A stretch of 64,000 nt of DNA, taken from contig JAHPZJ010000008.1 of assembly GCA_019058245.1 (NCBI GenBank), forward strand, positions 1-64,000, in the 5' to 3' direction. This document shows, piece after piece, positions 17,502 to 27,336 of this stretch (position 1 is the first letter of the stretch; each line of letters begins with the position of its first letter). Both the position numbers and the translations under genes were made by a program. This DNA comes from Promethearchaeota archaeon. Its GTDB lineage: Archaea; Asgardarchaeota; Lokiarchaeia; Sigyniarchaeales; SOKP01. The notes beneath the pieces were generated by a model that made no database searches, was not told where the DNA came from, and worked only from the letters and a program-made list of their open reading frames with translations.

Positions 17502-19232
17502 TTGCCCAAAAGAATTTTAAGAGTTAATATGACCAACCTTGAAGCTAAATTTGAAGATTTACCTGAAGATTATGCTGCTTTAGGTGGGCGTGGTATGACT
17601 TCAACTATAGTTGCTAAAGAGGTACTCCCAACGTGTAATCCATTAGGAATTCATAATAAATTGGTTCTTGCACCAGGAATTGTAACTGGAACTAAAGCTC
17701 CTTCAAGTGGAAGAATCTCAGTAGGTGGAAAGTCTCCTTTAACTGGAGGTATTAAAGAAGCTAATGCTGGCACTCCTTTCTCGCAAATGTTAGCTAGACT
17801 ACGAATCGGAGCAATCATTGTAGAAGGAAAACATGCAGGAGATGATTATTATCTCCTAAAGCTTACAAATGAAGGAACCGAATTCATAAACGCTAACAAA
17901 TGGTCTAACAAAGGTTTATACGGTGTTTATAAAGATTTACGTAAAGAATTTGGGGATAAAGTAGGAATTTGTGGAGTAGGAATTGCAGCTGAACTTTTAG
18001 GAGGTAATTCAGGTGTTTGTTTTTCTGATCCTGAGGGATTACCTAGTAGATATTCAGGAAGGGGAGGTATGGGAGCTGTAATGGCATCTAAAGGATTAAA
18101 ATTCATAATTGTTAACGATACAGGAGCTCCAGGAGTAGAAATTGCAAATGAAGAAATATTCTCTCAAGGCATTAAAAAACTTAGAGATGCTCTTACATCT
18201 CATGACGTTACAAAACCAGGAGGAGCCCTCAATTCCTATGGTACTTCTGTATTAGTAAATATAATAAACGAAGCAGGTGGTCTCCCACAAAGAAATTTTT
18301 CCGCTGGTCAAGATGATAGGTCAGAGAAGGTCTCGGGTGAGGCTAAAGCTGAGGAAATAAAGAAAAGAGGCGGTCAGCGCCCTCATTTCTGTAATCCTGG
18401 TTGTATTATACAATGTTCTGAAGTATGGTGTAAACCAGGTGGAAAAGATCCCGTTGGAGTACTTGAATACGAGAGCGTTTGGGCTCTTGGTCCTAATAGT
18501 GGTATCTATAATTTAGACGATATTGGTGAGTTAAATAGAGCTTGTAATGATTTAGGATTAGACACAATTGAAGCTGGAGATACAATTGCTGTAGCAATGG
18601 AGGGTGGATTAATTGAATTTGGAGATGGAAAAGGAGCTTTAAAACTTATGGATGAAATTCGGAGAAAAACACCAACAGGAAAAATACTGGCTAATGGGAC
18701 AGAGATTACAGGTAAAGTTTTAGGAGTAACAAGGATACCAACCGTTAAAGGACAAAGCTTACCAGCATATGATCCAAGAGCAATAAAAGGAATTGGAGTC
18801 ACCTATGCAACAACACCTATGGGAGCAGATCATACAGCAGGTTATTGCATAGCTCCTGAAATAATGGGAGTGGGTGGTCAGGTAGATCCCTTAAGTCCTG
18901 AAAAAGCAGAGGTATCTCGAAACCTACAATTAGCAACTGCAGCTGTAGATGCAACTGGATATTGTTTATTTATTGCTTTTGCTGTTCTTGATATCCCTGA
19001 AGGATTACAAGGTGTTGTAGAGTCTTTAAACGGTGTTTTAGGGACAAACCTGACTGTAGATGATGTAGCACCCATTGGAAGATCAATTATTGATACTGAA
19101 TTAGAATTCAATAAAAAAGCAGGATTTACACCGATACACGACAGACTTCCTGAATTCTTTTTAGAAGAAAAACTCCCACCACATAATACCGTGTTTGATG
19201 TACCAGATTCAGATTTAGACAGTGTATTCTAA
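17502..19232 (+). CDS. Aldehyde ferredoxin oxidoreductase (AOR) family, tungstopterin enzyme
   Basis: About 576 residues. AOR_N features: LGGRGMTSTIVAKE near the N-terminus, APGIVTGTKAPSSGRISVGGKSPLTG divided over the pterin-binding loop, and GRGGMGAVMASKGLK. The Fe-S cysteines are C297, C301 and C305 in HFCNPGCIIQC, with the fourth at C488 in DATGYCLF. The C-x3-C-x3-C spacing differs from the C-x2-C-x3-C of Pyrococcus AOR and fits the YdhV-like subgroup. The enzyme oxidises aldehydes to acids, or the reverse, with ferredoxin. TTG 17502 is preferred over GTG 17493 because AGGTGAT at 17491-17496 serves as its ribosome-binding site. The next gene starts 19 bp downstream. Confidence 0.92.
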   Translation: MPKRILRVNMTNLEAKFEDLPEDYAALGGRGMTSTIVAKEVLPTCNPLGIHNKLVLAPGIVTGTKAPSSGRISVGGKSPLTGGIKEANAGTPFSQMLARLRIGAIIVEGKHAGDDYYLLKLTNEGTEFINANKWSNKGLYGVYKDLRKEFGDKVGICGVGIAAELLGGNSGVCFSDPEGLPSRYSGRGGMGAVMASKGLKFIIVNDTGAPGVEIANEEIFSQGIKKLRDALTSHDVTKPGGALNSYGTSVLVNIINEAGGLPQRNFSAGQDDRSEKVSGEAKAEEIKKRGGQRPHFCNPGCIIQCSEVWCKPGGKDPVGVLEYESVWALGPNSGIYNLDDIGELNRACNDLGLDTIEAGDTIAVAMEGGLIEFGDGKGALKLMDEIRRKTPTGKILANGTEITGKVLGVTRIPTVKGQSLPAYDPRAIKGIGVTYATTPMGADHTAGYCIAPEIMGVGGQVDPLSPEKAEVSRNLQLATAAVDATGYCLFIAFAVLDIPEGLQGVVESLNGVLGTNLTVDDVAPIGRSIIDTELEFNKKAGFTPIHDRLPEFFLEEKLPPHNTVFDVPDSDLDSVF

Positions 19233-19251
19233 TCCATCTTACGATTGAATT

Positions 19252-19536
19252 ATGCCAATCTATGTTAAATTATTTGGAGATTTACGGAAGAAAATAGATC
19301 CTCATATTTCAGGAACTGATTCAGTACGACTAGAAATTAATGCTCCAGAAGTGGATAGAATTAGTGATCTTCTGAAAAAGTTAAACATAAATGAGAATGA
19401 GGTTACTCATATATTCGTAAATGGAAGATATGCGGGATTAAAAAAAAAAATACAAAATGGAGAAACTGTAGCACTATTCCCTCGAAATATGGCATTATTA
19501 TATAAATGGTATTTTACACGAGAAGAAGATGAATAA
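19252..19536 (+). CDS. MoaD/ThiS-like ubiquitin-fold protein without a C-terminal GG
   Basis: 94 residues. IYVKLFGDLRKKI begins the beta-grasp fold, followed by DLLKKLNINENEVTHIFVNGRYAGLKKKIQNGETVALFP split across its helix and last strand; the VNG and NGETVALFP elements are typical of MoaD/ThiS. The C-terminus, MALLYKWYFTREEDE, replaces the diglycine needed for thiocarboxylation. It follows the AOR gene closely and overlaps the next by 8 bp, so the three are surely one operon. It may be a structural AOR partner rather than a sulfur carrier. Confidence 0.8.
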   Translation: MPIYVKLFGDLRKKIDPHISGTDSVRLEINAPEVDRISDLLKKLNINENEVTHIFVNGRYAGLKKKIQNGETVALFPRNMALLYKWYFTREEDE

Positions 19537-19774
19537 CTCTACCATTTCGATTACGGTAAAATTTTTTGCTACATTAAGACAATATGGACCAGATAAGGAA
19601 GTATTAACAATTCCAAAAAATAGTGAAGGTAAGTTTCTATTCGATAAGTATAATATCCCAAAAAACGAGAGAAAAGCAATTATTTTAATTAATGGAAGGC
19701 CTCATAAAAATCTGAAGACAATTCTTAATGATGGAGATATAATTGCGATTTTCCCCCCAATAGGGGGAGGTTAA
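19529..19774 (+). CDS. MoaD/ThiS-family sulfur-carrier-like protein with GG tail
   Basis: 81 residues. ITVKFFATLRQYGPDKEV opens a MoaD-like beta-grasp, ILINGRPHKNLKTILNDGDIIAIFPP is split over the usual strand-loop, and it ends IGGG. The C-terminal diglycine can be thiocarboxylated to donate sulfur to molybdo/tungstopterin. Position directly after AOR and an overlapping MoaD-like gene supports a role in making or loading the tungsten cofactor. ATG 19529 lies inside the preceding gene, consistent with translational coupling. Confidence 0.85.
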   Translation: MNNSTISITVKFFATLRQYGPDKEVLTIPKNSEGKFLFDKYNIPKNERKAIILINGRPHKNLKTILNDGDIIAIFPPIGGG

Positions 19775-19793
19775 TCCTTTAAATTACTAAATC

Positions 19794-19803
19794 TTTTTTT
19801 TTT
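19794..19803 (+). terminator. T10 run after the AOR operon
   Basis: Ten consecutive T about 20 bp after the last stop codon of the AOR-MoaD-MoaD operon, typical of U-run termination in archaea. Confidence 0.5.
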
Positions 19804-20034
19804 CTCATTTCATTATAAAATATAAAAATTCCTATTTATTTTTACTTCTTTGTATAATATAAAATTAAGGCTTTTAACTCCACAATATTGAAATTTAACA
19901 TAAATTTGACCCGTTTTCTCAAGATGTTAAAAATTGTGCGTGTTATCGCAACAGAAATTATTTTATGTTTATATAATATTAAGAAAAGCCTAAAATAATT
20001 TTATTGATATTATCAAATAAATCAGAGATTATTT

Positions 20035-23000
20035 GTGAGTGATTTCATAATAATGACATTAACAGAAAAGAAACTTCAGGAATCTGAAGAAAAGTTTAAA
20101 ATTCTATTTAAGAGTGGTTTAATTCCAGCCTATGTTTGGCAAAAAGCTGATAAAGACTTTATCATGGTTGATTATAATTATGCCGCTGAAGATATTACAA
20201 AAGGTAGTGTTAAAAAGTTTTTAGGAGCTAAGGCTTCGGAATTATACAAAGATAATTCCCGTATATTAGGAGAAATAAGCGATTGTTTTAAAAATAAAAC
20301 GACTATTATTCGTGAAATGAAATATAGGATGCAGATTACAAAAGAAGAGAAAGATTTACTTGTGAAATATACCTATTTACCTCCAGATTTAGTTATAGTC
20401 CATACTGAAGATATTACTGAAAGAAAAAATTTTGAACAAAAATTAAAAGAATCTGAATTTAAATTCAGATCATTGTTCGAAGCGATTCCAGACCTATATT
20501 TTTTACTCTCTGAGAGCACTAAGGTTTTAGAATATCGAGGGTCAACTGAAGATTTATATATTAAGACAGAAGAATTTATTGGAAAAAAATTGAGCGATAT
20601 ACTACCATCTCCTCTAGGAGAAAAGACATTAGAATTTGTAAAGAATACCATTGCAACAAAGCAAACTCATAGTTTTGAATATGAATTACTGGTTGAAAAT
20701 ATAATACATTATTATGAGGCAAGATTCTTTTATCTTTCTCAAAAAAGAATCTCTTGTTTTATTCGAGATATTACTGATAAAAAAAAAGCTGAAAAAGTAA
20801 TTTATAATTTAGCGAAATTCCCTTCAGAAAATCCAAATCCCGTAATGAGGGTGAATAAAAAAAAAATCCTCTATATTAATGAATCTGGTAAAAATTTGTT
20901 GAATGCAACTGAAGGTGGTAAGATTCCAAAACAATTCAAACAAATTTTAAAGCAAGTTTTTAAGGAAAAGATTACCCAAAAATTCGAAATTGAAATTGAC
21001 GATAAATATTTTTTATTTGACTTTAAACCGATAAAACTAGAGAATTATGTTAATATCTATGGTCAGGATATAACGAAAATAAAGCAATTTGAAAATGATC
21101 TATTACTTGAAAAGAAATTTTCAGATGATTTGATTAATACTTCTATTGACACCATTTTTGTATTTAATCCTCAAACTGGAAAAGCAATTCGTTGGAATAA
21201 GGCATTTAAAGGTATTAGCGGTTATACTGATGAAGAAATATCTTCAATGAGAGCACCCGATTCTTACTATAATGATGAAGATTTAAAACGAGCAGAAGAG
21301 GCCATAAAACAGGTTGCAGAAGATGGTTCAACAAAAGTTGAAATGTCATTAATTACAAAAAAAGGTAATTCTGTACCTTTCGAATATAGTGGAACATTAA
21401 TAGAAGATATTAAGGGTAATTCATTAATTATGTCTATAGGAAGGGACATGAAAGAACGAAAAAAAATCGAACTAGAGTTAAAAGAATCTGAGGAAAAATT
21501 TAGAAATATCACAGAACAATCTATAGTGGGGATATTTATATTACAAGATAACACTTTGAAATATGTTAATAAAAGAGCTTGTGAGATAGTTGGTTATTCA
21601 GCAGAGGAGATGCAAAGCTGGGGACCTGGTGGAACTTTAAAACTTGTCCATCCTGATGATAAAGAATTTATAATAGAACAAGTACGTAAAAGGCAAGCGG
21701 GTGACACAGATTTTATAGAACAATATCAATATAGAATAATAACAAAACAAGGAAAGATTAAATGGCTCGAAATTTTTTCAAGAGAGATAAATTATGAAGA
21801 ACGTTCAGCGATTTTTGTGATATTAATTGATGTTACCAAAAATGTTGAGGCTGAACAACAATTAATAGAATCAGAAGAAAAGTTCAGAAAGATCGCAGAG
21901 CAATCTATAATGGGGATTACAATAATACAGGATGGGTTAATTAAATATTTTAATAACCGAATTAGTGAAATTAATGGATATACTGAAGAAGATGTAAAGA
22001 AGTGGGGACCTAATGACTTTCAAATAATTTTTCATCCTGAAGATCGGAAGTTTGTAATGGAACAAGCACGTAAAAAACAAATTGGTGATCCAGATGCTAT
22101 TCCTAACTATCAATATAGAATAATAAGGAAAGATGGAGAGATTAGGTGGATTCAGATTTTCTCGAAATCTATAAATTATGAAGGCCGTCCCGCGGATTTA
22201 GCAATGACTATTGACATTACTGATAAAATAAAGACTGAACAGCAATTAAAAGAATCAGAAGAGAAATTTAGGTCTATAACTGAACAATCATTAGTGGGAA
22301 TAGCTGTATTGCAAAATGGTCTATTTAAATATGCTAATAGTACTTTTTCTGAGAATAATGGATATTCATTAGAGGAGATGACCACTTGGGGTCCTAATGA
22401 CTTTGAAAAGACTATTCATCCTGAAGATCGGAAATTTGTAATGGAACAAGCACAAAAAAAACAATCTGGTGATATAGATGTTATCAATCAATATAAATAT
22501 AGATCAATAACGAAAAACGGGGAGATCAGATGGATAAACCTTTTCTCGAAAACGATAAATTATGAAAATCGTCCCGCGGATTTAGTAATAACAATTGACA
22601 TTACTGATAAAATTAAGGCTGAGCAACAACTAAAAGAATCAGAAGAGAAATTTAGAATTATTGCAGAACAATCCCTAGTTGGGATAACAATAATACAAGA
22701 TGATCAATATAAGTATTATAATAAAAGAGTTTTTGAGGATAGAGGATATCTGCCGGAGGAAATGAGGGATTGGACCCCTTCTGATTATTTAAAAATAATC
22801 CATCCTGAAGATAGGGAATTTGTTGAAGAACAAACACGTATAAGACAAATGATGATCCCGAATTATCTTAATCGATATCAATATAGGATTATTAAGAAAA
22901 ATGGAGAGAGCGCATGGCTTGAACTTATTACAAGAACAATAAATTATAAAGGACGTCCTGCGAATTTATCTATGAGTCTTGATATTACTGATAAGATAAA

Positions 23001-24906
23001 AGTTGAACAACAAATAAAAGAATCAGAAGAAAAATTTTCTAAAGCATTCAATTCTAATGCGTTAGCAATGTGTATAACTACATTTGAAGAAGGTATAGTA
23101 ATTGAAGCAAACAAAGCCTTTTTGGAGATTCTAGACTTTACTACGGATGATTATATTGGTAAGCCAATAGAAGAATTACAGGGATGGCGCCGTCAACCAG
23201 AAAGAAGAGGTTTAATGCTGAAACAATTAAGGGAAGAAGGAATTATAGTTAATGTTGAAAGCGAGTTTGTATCATTTAAAGGAGAAAGTAAATATGGTTT
23301 ATTTTCTTTTGTTAAAATTGAACTCAATGAAAAGCCTCATATTCTTACTATTATAAATGATATTTCGCCATTGAAACTAGCTGAACAGAAAGTAAAACAA
23401 TCTGAAGAAAAATTTTCTAAAGCGTTCAATAGTAATGCTTTAGCGATGTCGATAAGTACCTTCGAAGAAGGTAGATTTATTGAAGTAAATGATGCCTTTT
23501 TAGAGTATCATGGCTATACTACTAAAGAAGAAGTTCTTGGTAAAAACGCAATAGAACTACAACTTTGGGATGGAGGTAAGAGATCTCGTGATAGAACTTT
23601 AAACCTTCTTAAAGAAGAAGGACATATAGTTAGTGTTGAAGGTAGTATTATATCAAAAAAAGGAAAAGAGAAAAATGGTTTATATTTTTTTGTTAAAATT
23701 GAGCTTAATAAAGAGCTTTATATTCTCGGCATTATAAATGAGATTACTCAGATAAAATTAACTGAAAAAAAACTGACAGAATCAGAAAAACGCTATAGAT
23801 TAATTTCTGAAGCGACTAGGTCAGTTGTATGGACAGCAGATATGAATCTGAACTTAACATATCTCAGTTCTAATACGTTTAATATTTTTGGAGTTACAGC
23901 TGAAAAGGCATTGTTACTTCCATTGATTTCAATGGTTACTCCAGAATCCTATAAAATAGTGAAAGCTAATTTTGAGGAAGAATTAAACATTGAAAAGGAA
24001 AAAAATATAGATTTAAATCGTTCTCGAACGTATGAAATAGAACAAATACACAAAGATGGGTCAATAATTCCTATTGAGCTAACTTTCACTTTTCTCCGTG
24101 ATGAAGATGGAAGAGCTAAAGGTATATTAGGTGTTTCGCAAGATATTTCTGAACGTAAGAAAGCCGAAATCCAATTAAAAAAATCTGAGAAAAAATATCG
24201 AGAAGCTTATGATATGATGATTTTCTATAAAGATCTGTTTACGCATGATATGAATAACATCCTGCATATTATCGGTTCTTCAGTTGAAATTATTGGACTC
24301 CAACTTGGCGAATCTGAGAAGTCAGTATTTATTGAAAATATGGCGAAAATGATTAGAAGTCAAGTGGAACGGGGTGCAAAATTAATATCTGATGTCAGAA
24401 CCCTAACTGAACTCGATGATGCTGATATCTCCATTAATCGAATAAATATTACCAAATTTTTAACACACTCGATAGATTTTATTAAAAAGTCATATAATGA
24501 AAAAAATCTATCTATTTTTGCTGAAGATCTTGATATGAAATATTATACTACTGGTAATGAACTACTTCAAGATGTTTTTGATAATGTATTGAGAAATGGC
24601 ATAAAGCACAATGAAAACTCTGATATTCAATTATCAATCAAAATTTTCAAGCAAACAGTAGATGGAAAAAACAATATTAAAATAGAATTTATTGATAATG
24701 GAATTGGAATTCCTGAAGACAGAAAAATCGAAATATTTCAACCAAGTAATAGAGAAACCAAAGGATCCAAGGGAATGGGCATAGGTCTTTCTTTAGTTAA
24801 AAAAATACTAGACATTTTTAAGGGAAAGATATGGGTAGAGGATAAAATTGAAGGGGATTACACTCAAGGTAGCAAATTTATTGTACTATTACCTGAAGCA
24901 ATCTAG
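20035..24906 (+). CDS. Soluble sensor histidine kinase with eleven tandem PAS domains
   Basis: About 1623 residues, no membrane segments. Eleven PAS/PAC units can be counted from their S/E-E-K-F starts and D-I-T-x-K/R ends. Units 5-8 (21484-23019) are exactly 128 residues each and closely similar, as are units 9 and 10. The kinase core follows: THDMNNILHIIGSSVEII (H1404 phosphoacceptor), FDNVLRNGIKHNEN (N box), FIDNGIGIPEDRK and SKGMGIGLSLVKKIL (G boxes). PAS domains bind small ligands or flavin/heme and sense redox or metabolites. No response regulator is adjacent. Start is GTG 20035 or ATG 20053 (MTLTEKK); no clear ribosome-binding site decides. Confidence 0.93.
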   Translation: MSDFIIMTLTEKKLQESEEKFKILFKSGLIPAYVWQKADKDFIMVDYNYAAEDITKGSVKKFLGAKASELYKDNSRILGEISDCFKNKTTIIREMKYRMQITKEEKDLLVKYTYLPPDLVIVHTEDITERKNFEQKLKESEFKFRSLFEAIPDLYFLLSESTKVLEYRGSTEDLYIKTEEFIGKKLSDILPSPLGEKTLEFVKNTIATKQTHSFEYELLVENIIHYYEARFFYLSQKRISCFIRDITDKKKAEKVIYNLAKFPSENPNPVMRVNKKKILYINESGKNLLNATEGGKIPKQFKQILKQVFKEKITQKFEIEIDDKYFLFDFKPIKLENYVNIYGQDITKIKQFENDLLLEKKFSDDLINTSIDTIFVFNPQTGKAIRWNKAFKGISGYTDEEISSMRAPDSYYNDEDLKRAEEAIKQVAEDGSTKVEMSLITKKGNSVPFEYSGTLIEDIKGNSLIMSIGRDMKERKKIELELKESEEKFRNITEQSIVGIFILQDNTLKYVNKRACEIVGYSAEEMQSWGPGGTLKLVHPDDKEFIIEQVRKRQAGDTDFIEQYQYRIITKQGKIKWLEIFSREINYEERSAIFVILIDVTKNVEAEQQLIESEEKFRKIAEQSIMGITIIQDGLIKYFNNRISEINGYTEEDVKKWGPNDFQIIFHPEDRKFVMEQARKKQIGDPDAIPNYQYRIIRKDGEIRWIQIFSKSINYEGRPADLAMTIDITDKIKTEQQLKESEEKFRSITEQSLVGIAVLQNGLFKYANSTFSENNGYSLEEMTTWGPNDFEKTIHPEDRKFVMEQAQKKQSGDIDVINQYKYRSITKNGEIRWINLFSKTINYENRPADLVITIDITDKIKAEQQLKESEEKFRIIAEQSLVGITIIQDDQYKYYNKRVFEDRGYLPEEMRDWTPSDYLKIIHPEDREFVEEQTRIRQMMIPNYLNRYQYRIIKKNGESAWLELITRTINYKGRPANLSMSLDITDKIKVEQQIKESEEKFSKAFNSNALAMCITTFEEGIVIEANKAFLEILDFTTDDYIGKPIEELQGWRRQPERRGLMLKQLREEGIIVNVESEFVSFKGESKYGLFSFVKIELNEKPHILTIINDISPLKLAEQKVKQSEEKFSKAFNSNALAMSISTFEEGRFIEVNDAFLEYHGYTTKEEVLGKNAIELQLWDGGKRSRDRTLNLLKEEGHIVSVEGSIISKKGKEKNGLYFFVKIELNKELYILGIINEITQIKLTEKKLTESEKRYRLISEATRSVVWTADMNLNLTYLSSNTFNIFGVTAEKALLLPLISMVTPESYKIVKANFEEELNIEKEKNIDLNRSRTYEIEQIHKDGSIIPIELTFTFLRDEDGRAKGILGVSQDISERKKAEIQLKKSEKKYREAYDMMIFYKDLFTHDMNNILHIIGSSVEIIGLQLGESEKSVFIENMAKMIRSQVERGAKLISDVRTLTELDDADISINRINITKFLTHSIDFIKKSYNEKNLSIFAEDLDMKYYTTGNELLQDVFDNVLRNGIKHNENSDIQLSIKIFKQTVDGKNNIKIEFIDNGIGIPEDRKIEIFQPSNRETKGSKGMGIGLSLVKKILDIFKGKIWVEDKIEGDYTQGSKFIVLLPEAI
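21484..23019 (+). repeat. Four tandem 384-bp PAS-coding repeats
   Basis: Units start with GAATC at 21484, 21868, 22252 and 22636, exactly 384 bp apart; the next PAS begins at 23020. Units 2 and 3 share long nearly identical stretches such as GAAGATCGGAA-TTTGTAATGG and CGTCCCGCGGATTTAG. This indicates recent in-frame duplication inside the kinase gene. Confidence 0.85.
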
Positions 24907-25007
24907 GTAGATAAATTTAGGAAAAAGAAAATTAATATTTGTTTTTTAATAATTTGTTTTATCTAAATATTCCCTAATTTATTAGATTTCAGACAATCTT
25001 CTTAATT

Positions 25008-26090
25008 CTATTTAAATAAATTTTGAATAAATTCACCGATTTTACTAATTGCTTCTTTCGCTTCAGGTAAATCATGAAAGCCAAAACCTTGGAAAACATG
25101 TATAGTATCATTCCATTCTTGTAAAGTGATATCCACACCAGCGTTCTTAGCTCGTTCTACTAAGCGTGTTGAATGGTCATATAACATTTCACTCGTACTT
25201 ACTTGTATTAAAATTGGAGGTAATCCACTTAAATTTGCATTTACAGGTGATAATAATGGATTATTTGGATCAGCTCCGGCAAGATAGCATGTTGTCCACC
25301 AAAAAATCCCAACATCCCCTAAAATTGGATCTGTTTTTGCATTCTCATAAATAGTTTTACTCCCATCCGTAAAATCTGTTAGCGGTGATAATGCTACTGC
25401 TCCAATGGGCAAATCAATTCCTTCATCACGTAGTTTAATTAAAGAACTTATTGTCAACCAGCCTCCAGCAGAATCACCAGCAATGGTTATATTTTTGGCT
25501 TTAAATCCTTGTGATAGAAGCCATTTATAAGCATTTACACTATCCTCTAATGATGCAGGAAATGGATGTTCTGGGGCAAGACGGTAATCAACACTTAATA
25601 TCCGCATTTTGGTAAGTTGAGCAATTTCTATTGTCAATTCTCTTTGAGTTTTTGGTGACATTAATACCATACCACCACCATGAAAATATAAAATCACTTT
25701 ATCAGCATCTGCTCCAGGTACTATTTGCCATTCTGCAGGAACACCTCCAACATTTATTTCCTCTATTTTTACATCTTCCGGAAGTGGATGTTGTTTTAAT
25801 CCTTCTTCTATACTATAATTTACGACAAAACGTACGAATTTTGCGATTTTACGCAATTCCTCATCAGAAAAGACTCCATAAAAATCATCTATAGTTCCTT
25901 CCTTGCTTGATAGCATTTGGAAAAATTTCTCGTTATATTCTGCTGTTTTTTTCATATAAGCTTGTAGATTAAATCCTTTACTTTCCTCAGTTTTAAGAAA
26001 TTCTAATGCTCCTTTTAATTGAATTTTCTGGCTCTCATCTATGAATTTAAGAACTTCAGGTCGAAGTTTTGATCTATCTAATATTGGCAT
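25008..26090 (-). CDS. Alpha/beta hydrolase, hormone-sensitive-lipase (HSL) family esterase
   Basis: 360 residues. The oxyanion-hole motif HGGG occurs in VILYFHGGGMVLMSP, the nucleophile elbow GDSAGG in ITIAGDSAGGWLT, and the remaining triad members probably in MLYDHS (Asp) and NDTIHVF (His). The sequence between, LRAPEH-like DYRLAPEHPFPASLED, is a family hallmark. The family hydrolyses short-chain carboxylesters in the cytosol. An N-terminal helical cap of about 100 residues precedes the core. Natural substrate is unknown. Confidence 0.92.
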   Translation of the reverse strand: MPILDRSKLRPEVLKFIDESQKIQLKGALEFLKTEESKGFNLQAYMKKTAEYNEKFFQMLSSKEGTIDDFYGVFSDEELRKIAKFVRFVVNYSIEEGLKQHPLPEDVKIEEINVGGVPAEWQIVPGADADKVILYFHGGGMVLMSPKTQRELTIEIAQLTKMRILSVDYRLAPEHPFPASLEDSVNAYKWLLSQGFKAKNITIAGDSAGGWLTISSLIKLRDEGIDLPIGAVALSPLTDFTDGSKTIYENAKTDPILGDVGIFWWTTCYLAGADPNNPLLSPVNANLSGLPPILIQVSTSEMLYDHSTRLVERAKNAGVDITLQEWNDTIHVFQGFGFHDLPEAKEAISKIGEFIQNLFK

Positions 26091-26247
26091 ATTTTTCTCT
26101 CTGAATAACTAGATTTAAAATTATAATCAATTAATATTAATATTACTTTAAATTTTGTCTTTAGAAAAATCTTTTTATTTCTTTAAATTGTTTAATTAAA
26201 AATCATTGAAATTAATGTAATTTTAATTTTGAAAAAGTCCTTTTATA

Positions 26248-26913
26248 TTATTCAATTACTTCAAATTGAAGTTCTGTACCATTTTTATCAAAACATTTAA
26301 TATTATTTAAACTATAAGGAAATCCTACAATAAAATGAAATCTGTTTCCTTTAAACACACTATTTAAATCTTGCAAAGAAGGGATAACATTTCCAGATGG
26401 ATGGGAATGAATCGTTCCTTGATAATCTCGACTTATCGGGATTCTACCAGGAAAAAAAACTCCTGAATTTCTTGAAGTAATTGCACCTGGGGGCAGTATA
26501 AATTCTGTAAATACAAATCTATCCATTTTAAGGAGTCCTACAAATTCTTTTGGATGGTGTGCTTTACATAACGCTAAAAACCCAGTTATTAAATCCTTTT
26601 TTATTTTGACTGTACTTGATTGTAGATTTTCTAAAATAAACTTAATTTCATTAATAATATTTAAAATAGACTTATTCTCTATTATTTTCCAATCTTTTAA
26701 GGAAATGATATCTTTATTTAAATTTTTATAAACTTTTCCAGATTGATTAATAAGCTTAATTTTTGGCTTTTTAGGATATTTAGAATAATCAATTTCTGCC
26801 ATAATCCCATTGATTAATTCAATTTTAATGTGAGAAATTTTATTTTCAATAGTTTCACAATTGGGAAAATGCTCTATAATACTTTGATATTGTGTCTCAA
26901 TTTCTTTAATCAT
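26248..26913 (-). CDS. RWD/E2-like domain fused to a JAMM (MPN+) metalloprotease
   Basis: 221 residues. The C-terminal half (about 105-221) has the complete JAMM zinc site: E123 in KEFVGLL, and H169-S-H171-P with S179 and D182 in HSHPSGNVIPSLQD. JAMM enzymes cleave isopeptide bonds of ubiquitin-like proteins. The N-terminal half (1-100) reads like a UBC/RWD fold: IELINGIMAEIDYSKYPKKPK (one short strand-strand unit with the YP..P signature), then SLKDW and a long terminal helix, but with no catalytic cysteine between. A non-catalytic E2-like domain tied to a deubiquitinase-like domain is therefore predicted. JAMM call strong; RWD call by pattern. No ubiquitin gene is adjacent. Confidence 0.8.
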   Translation of the reverse strand: MIKEIETQYQSIIEHFPNCETIENKISHIKIELINGIMAEIDYSKYPKKPKIKLINQSGKVYKNLNKDIISLKDWKIIENKSILNIINEIKFILENLQSSTVKIKKDLITGFLALCKAHHPKEFVGLLKMDRFVFTEFILPPGAITSRNSGVFFPGRIPISRDYQGTIHSHPSGNVIPSLQDLNSVFKGNRFHFIVGFPYSLNNIKCFDKNGTELQFEVIE

Positions 26914-27123
26914 TATTTAAATATAGATTCAATTTTTAAAGAATTTTTTTTATTTTTGAAATAATTTATAATTTATTTCTTAATTGTGGATTTGATTTTG
27001 AAGAAAATAAGCCCAATAGAACAAAGATAAAATTAAGTAATGCTATTTTGACTAATCAAATTCATTATTTTGAAAAAGAAATAAAAAAAAGAATATTATT
27101 AAATTAATTTATGCTACTTCCCT

Positions 27124-27336
27124 TTATACTATCTTCATTGCCAGGTCCATGTCATCAAGAGTTAGTTTCTTTCTACCGGCGTGTCGGGTCATCTCAAGAG
27201 CTTTATTTGTCATGCCTTTAGCTAATTTTTCTAAATAATCAATTAAGGCATCAACTGCATCTCGAGCTACCATCTCTGCGCCATTATCTTTCATCAACTT
27301 GCGGACGGGAGACCAGGCAAAAACCTTCTTTGCCAT
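27124..27336 (-). CDS. Archaeal histone
   Basis: 70 residues, the length of an HMf-type single histone fold. Helices and loops are recognisable: SPVRKLMKDNGAEMVARDA, AVDALIDYLEKLAKGMTNKA and HAGRKKLTLDDMDLAMKIV. The RKKLTLDDMDLA segment is the conserved loop 2-helix 3 region. Compared with HMfB, SPVRKLMKDNGA replaces the usual APIGRIIKNAGA. It wraps DNA as dimers or longer multimers. A strong ribosome-binding site GGAGGAATAAGAAA precedes ATG. No N- or C-terminal tail is present. Confidence 0.95.
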   Translation of the reverse strand: MAKKVFAWSPVRKLMKDNGAEMVARDAVDALIDYLEKLAKGMTNKALEMTRHAGRKKLTLDDMDLAMKIV

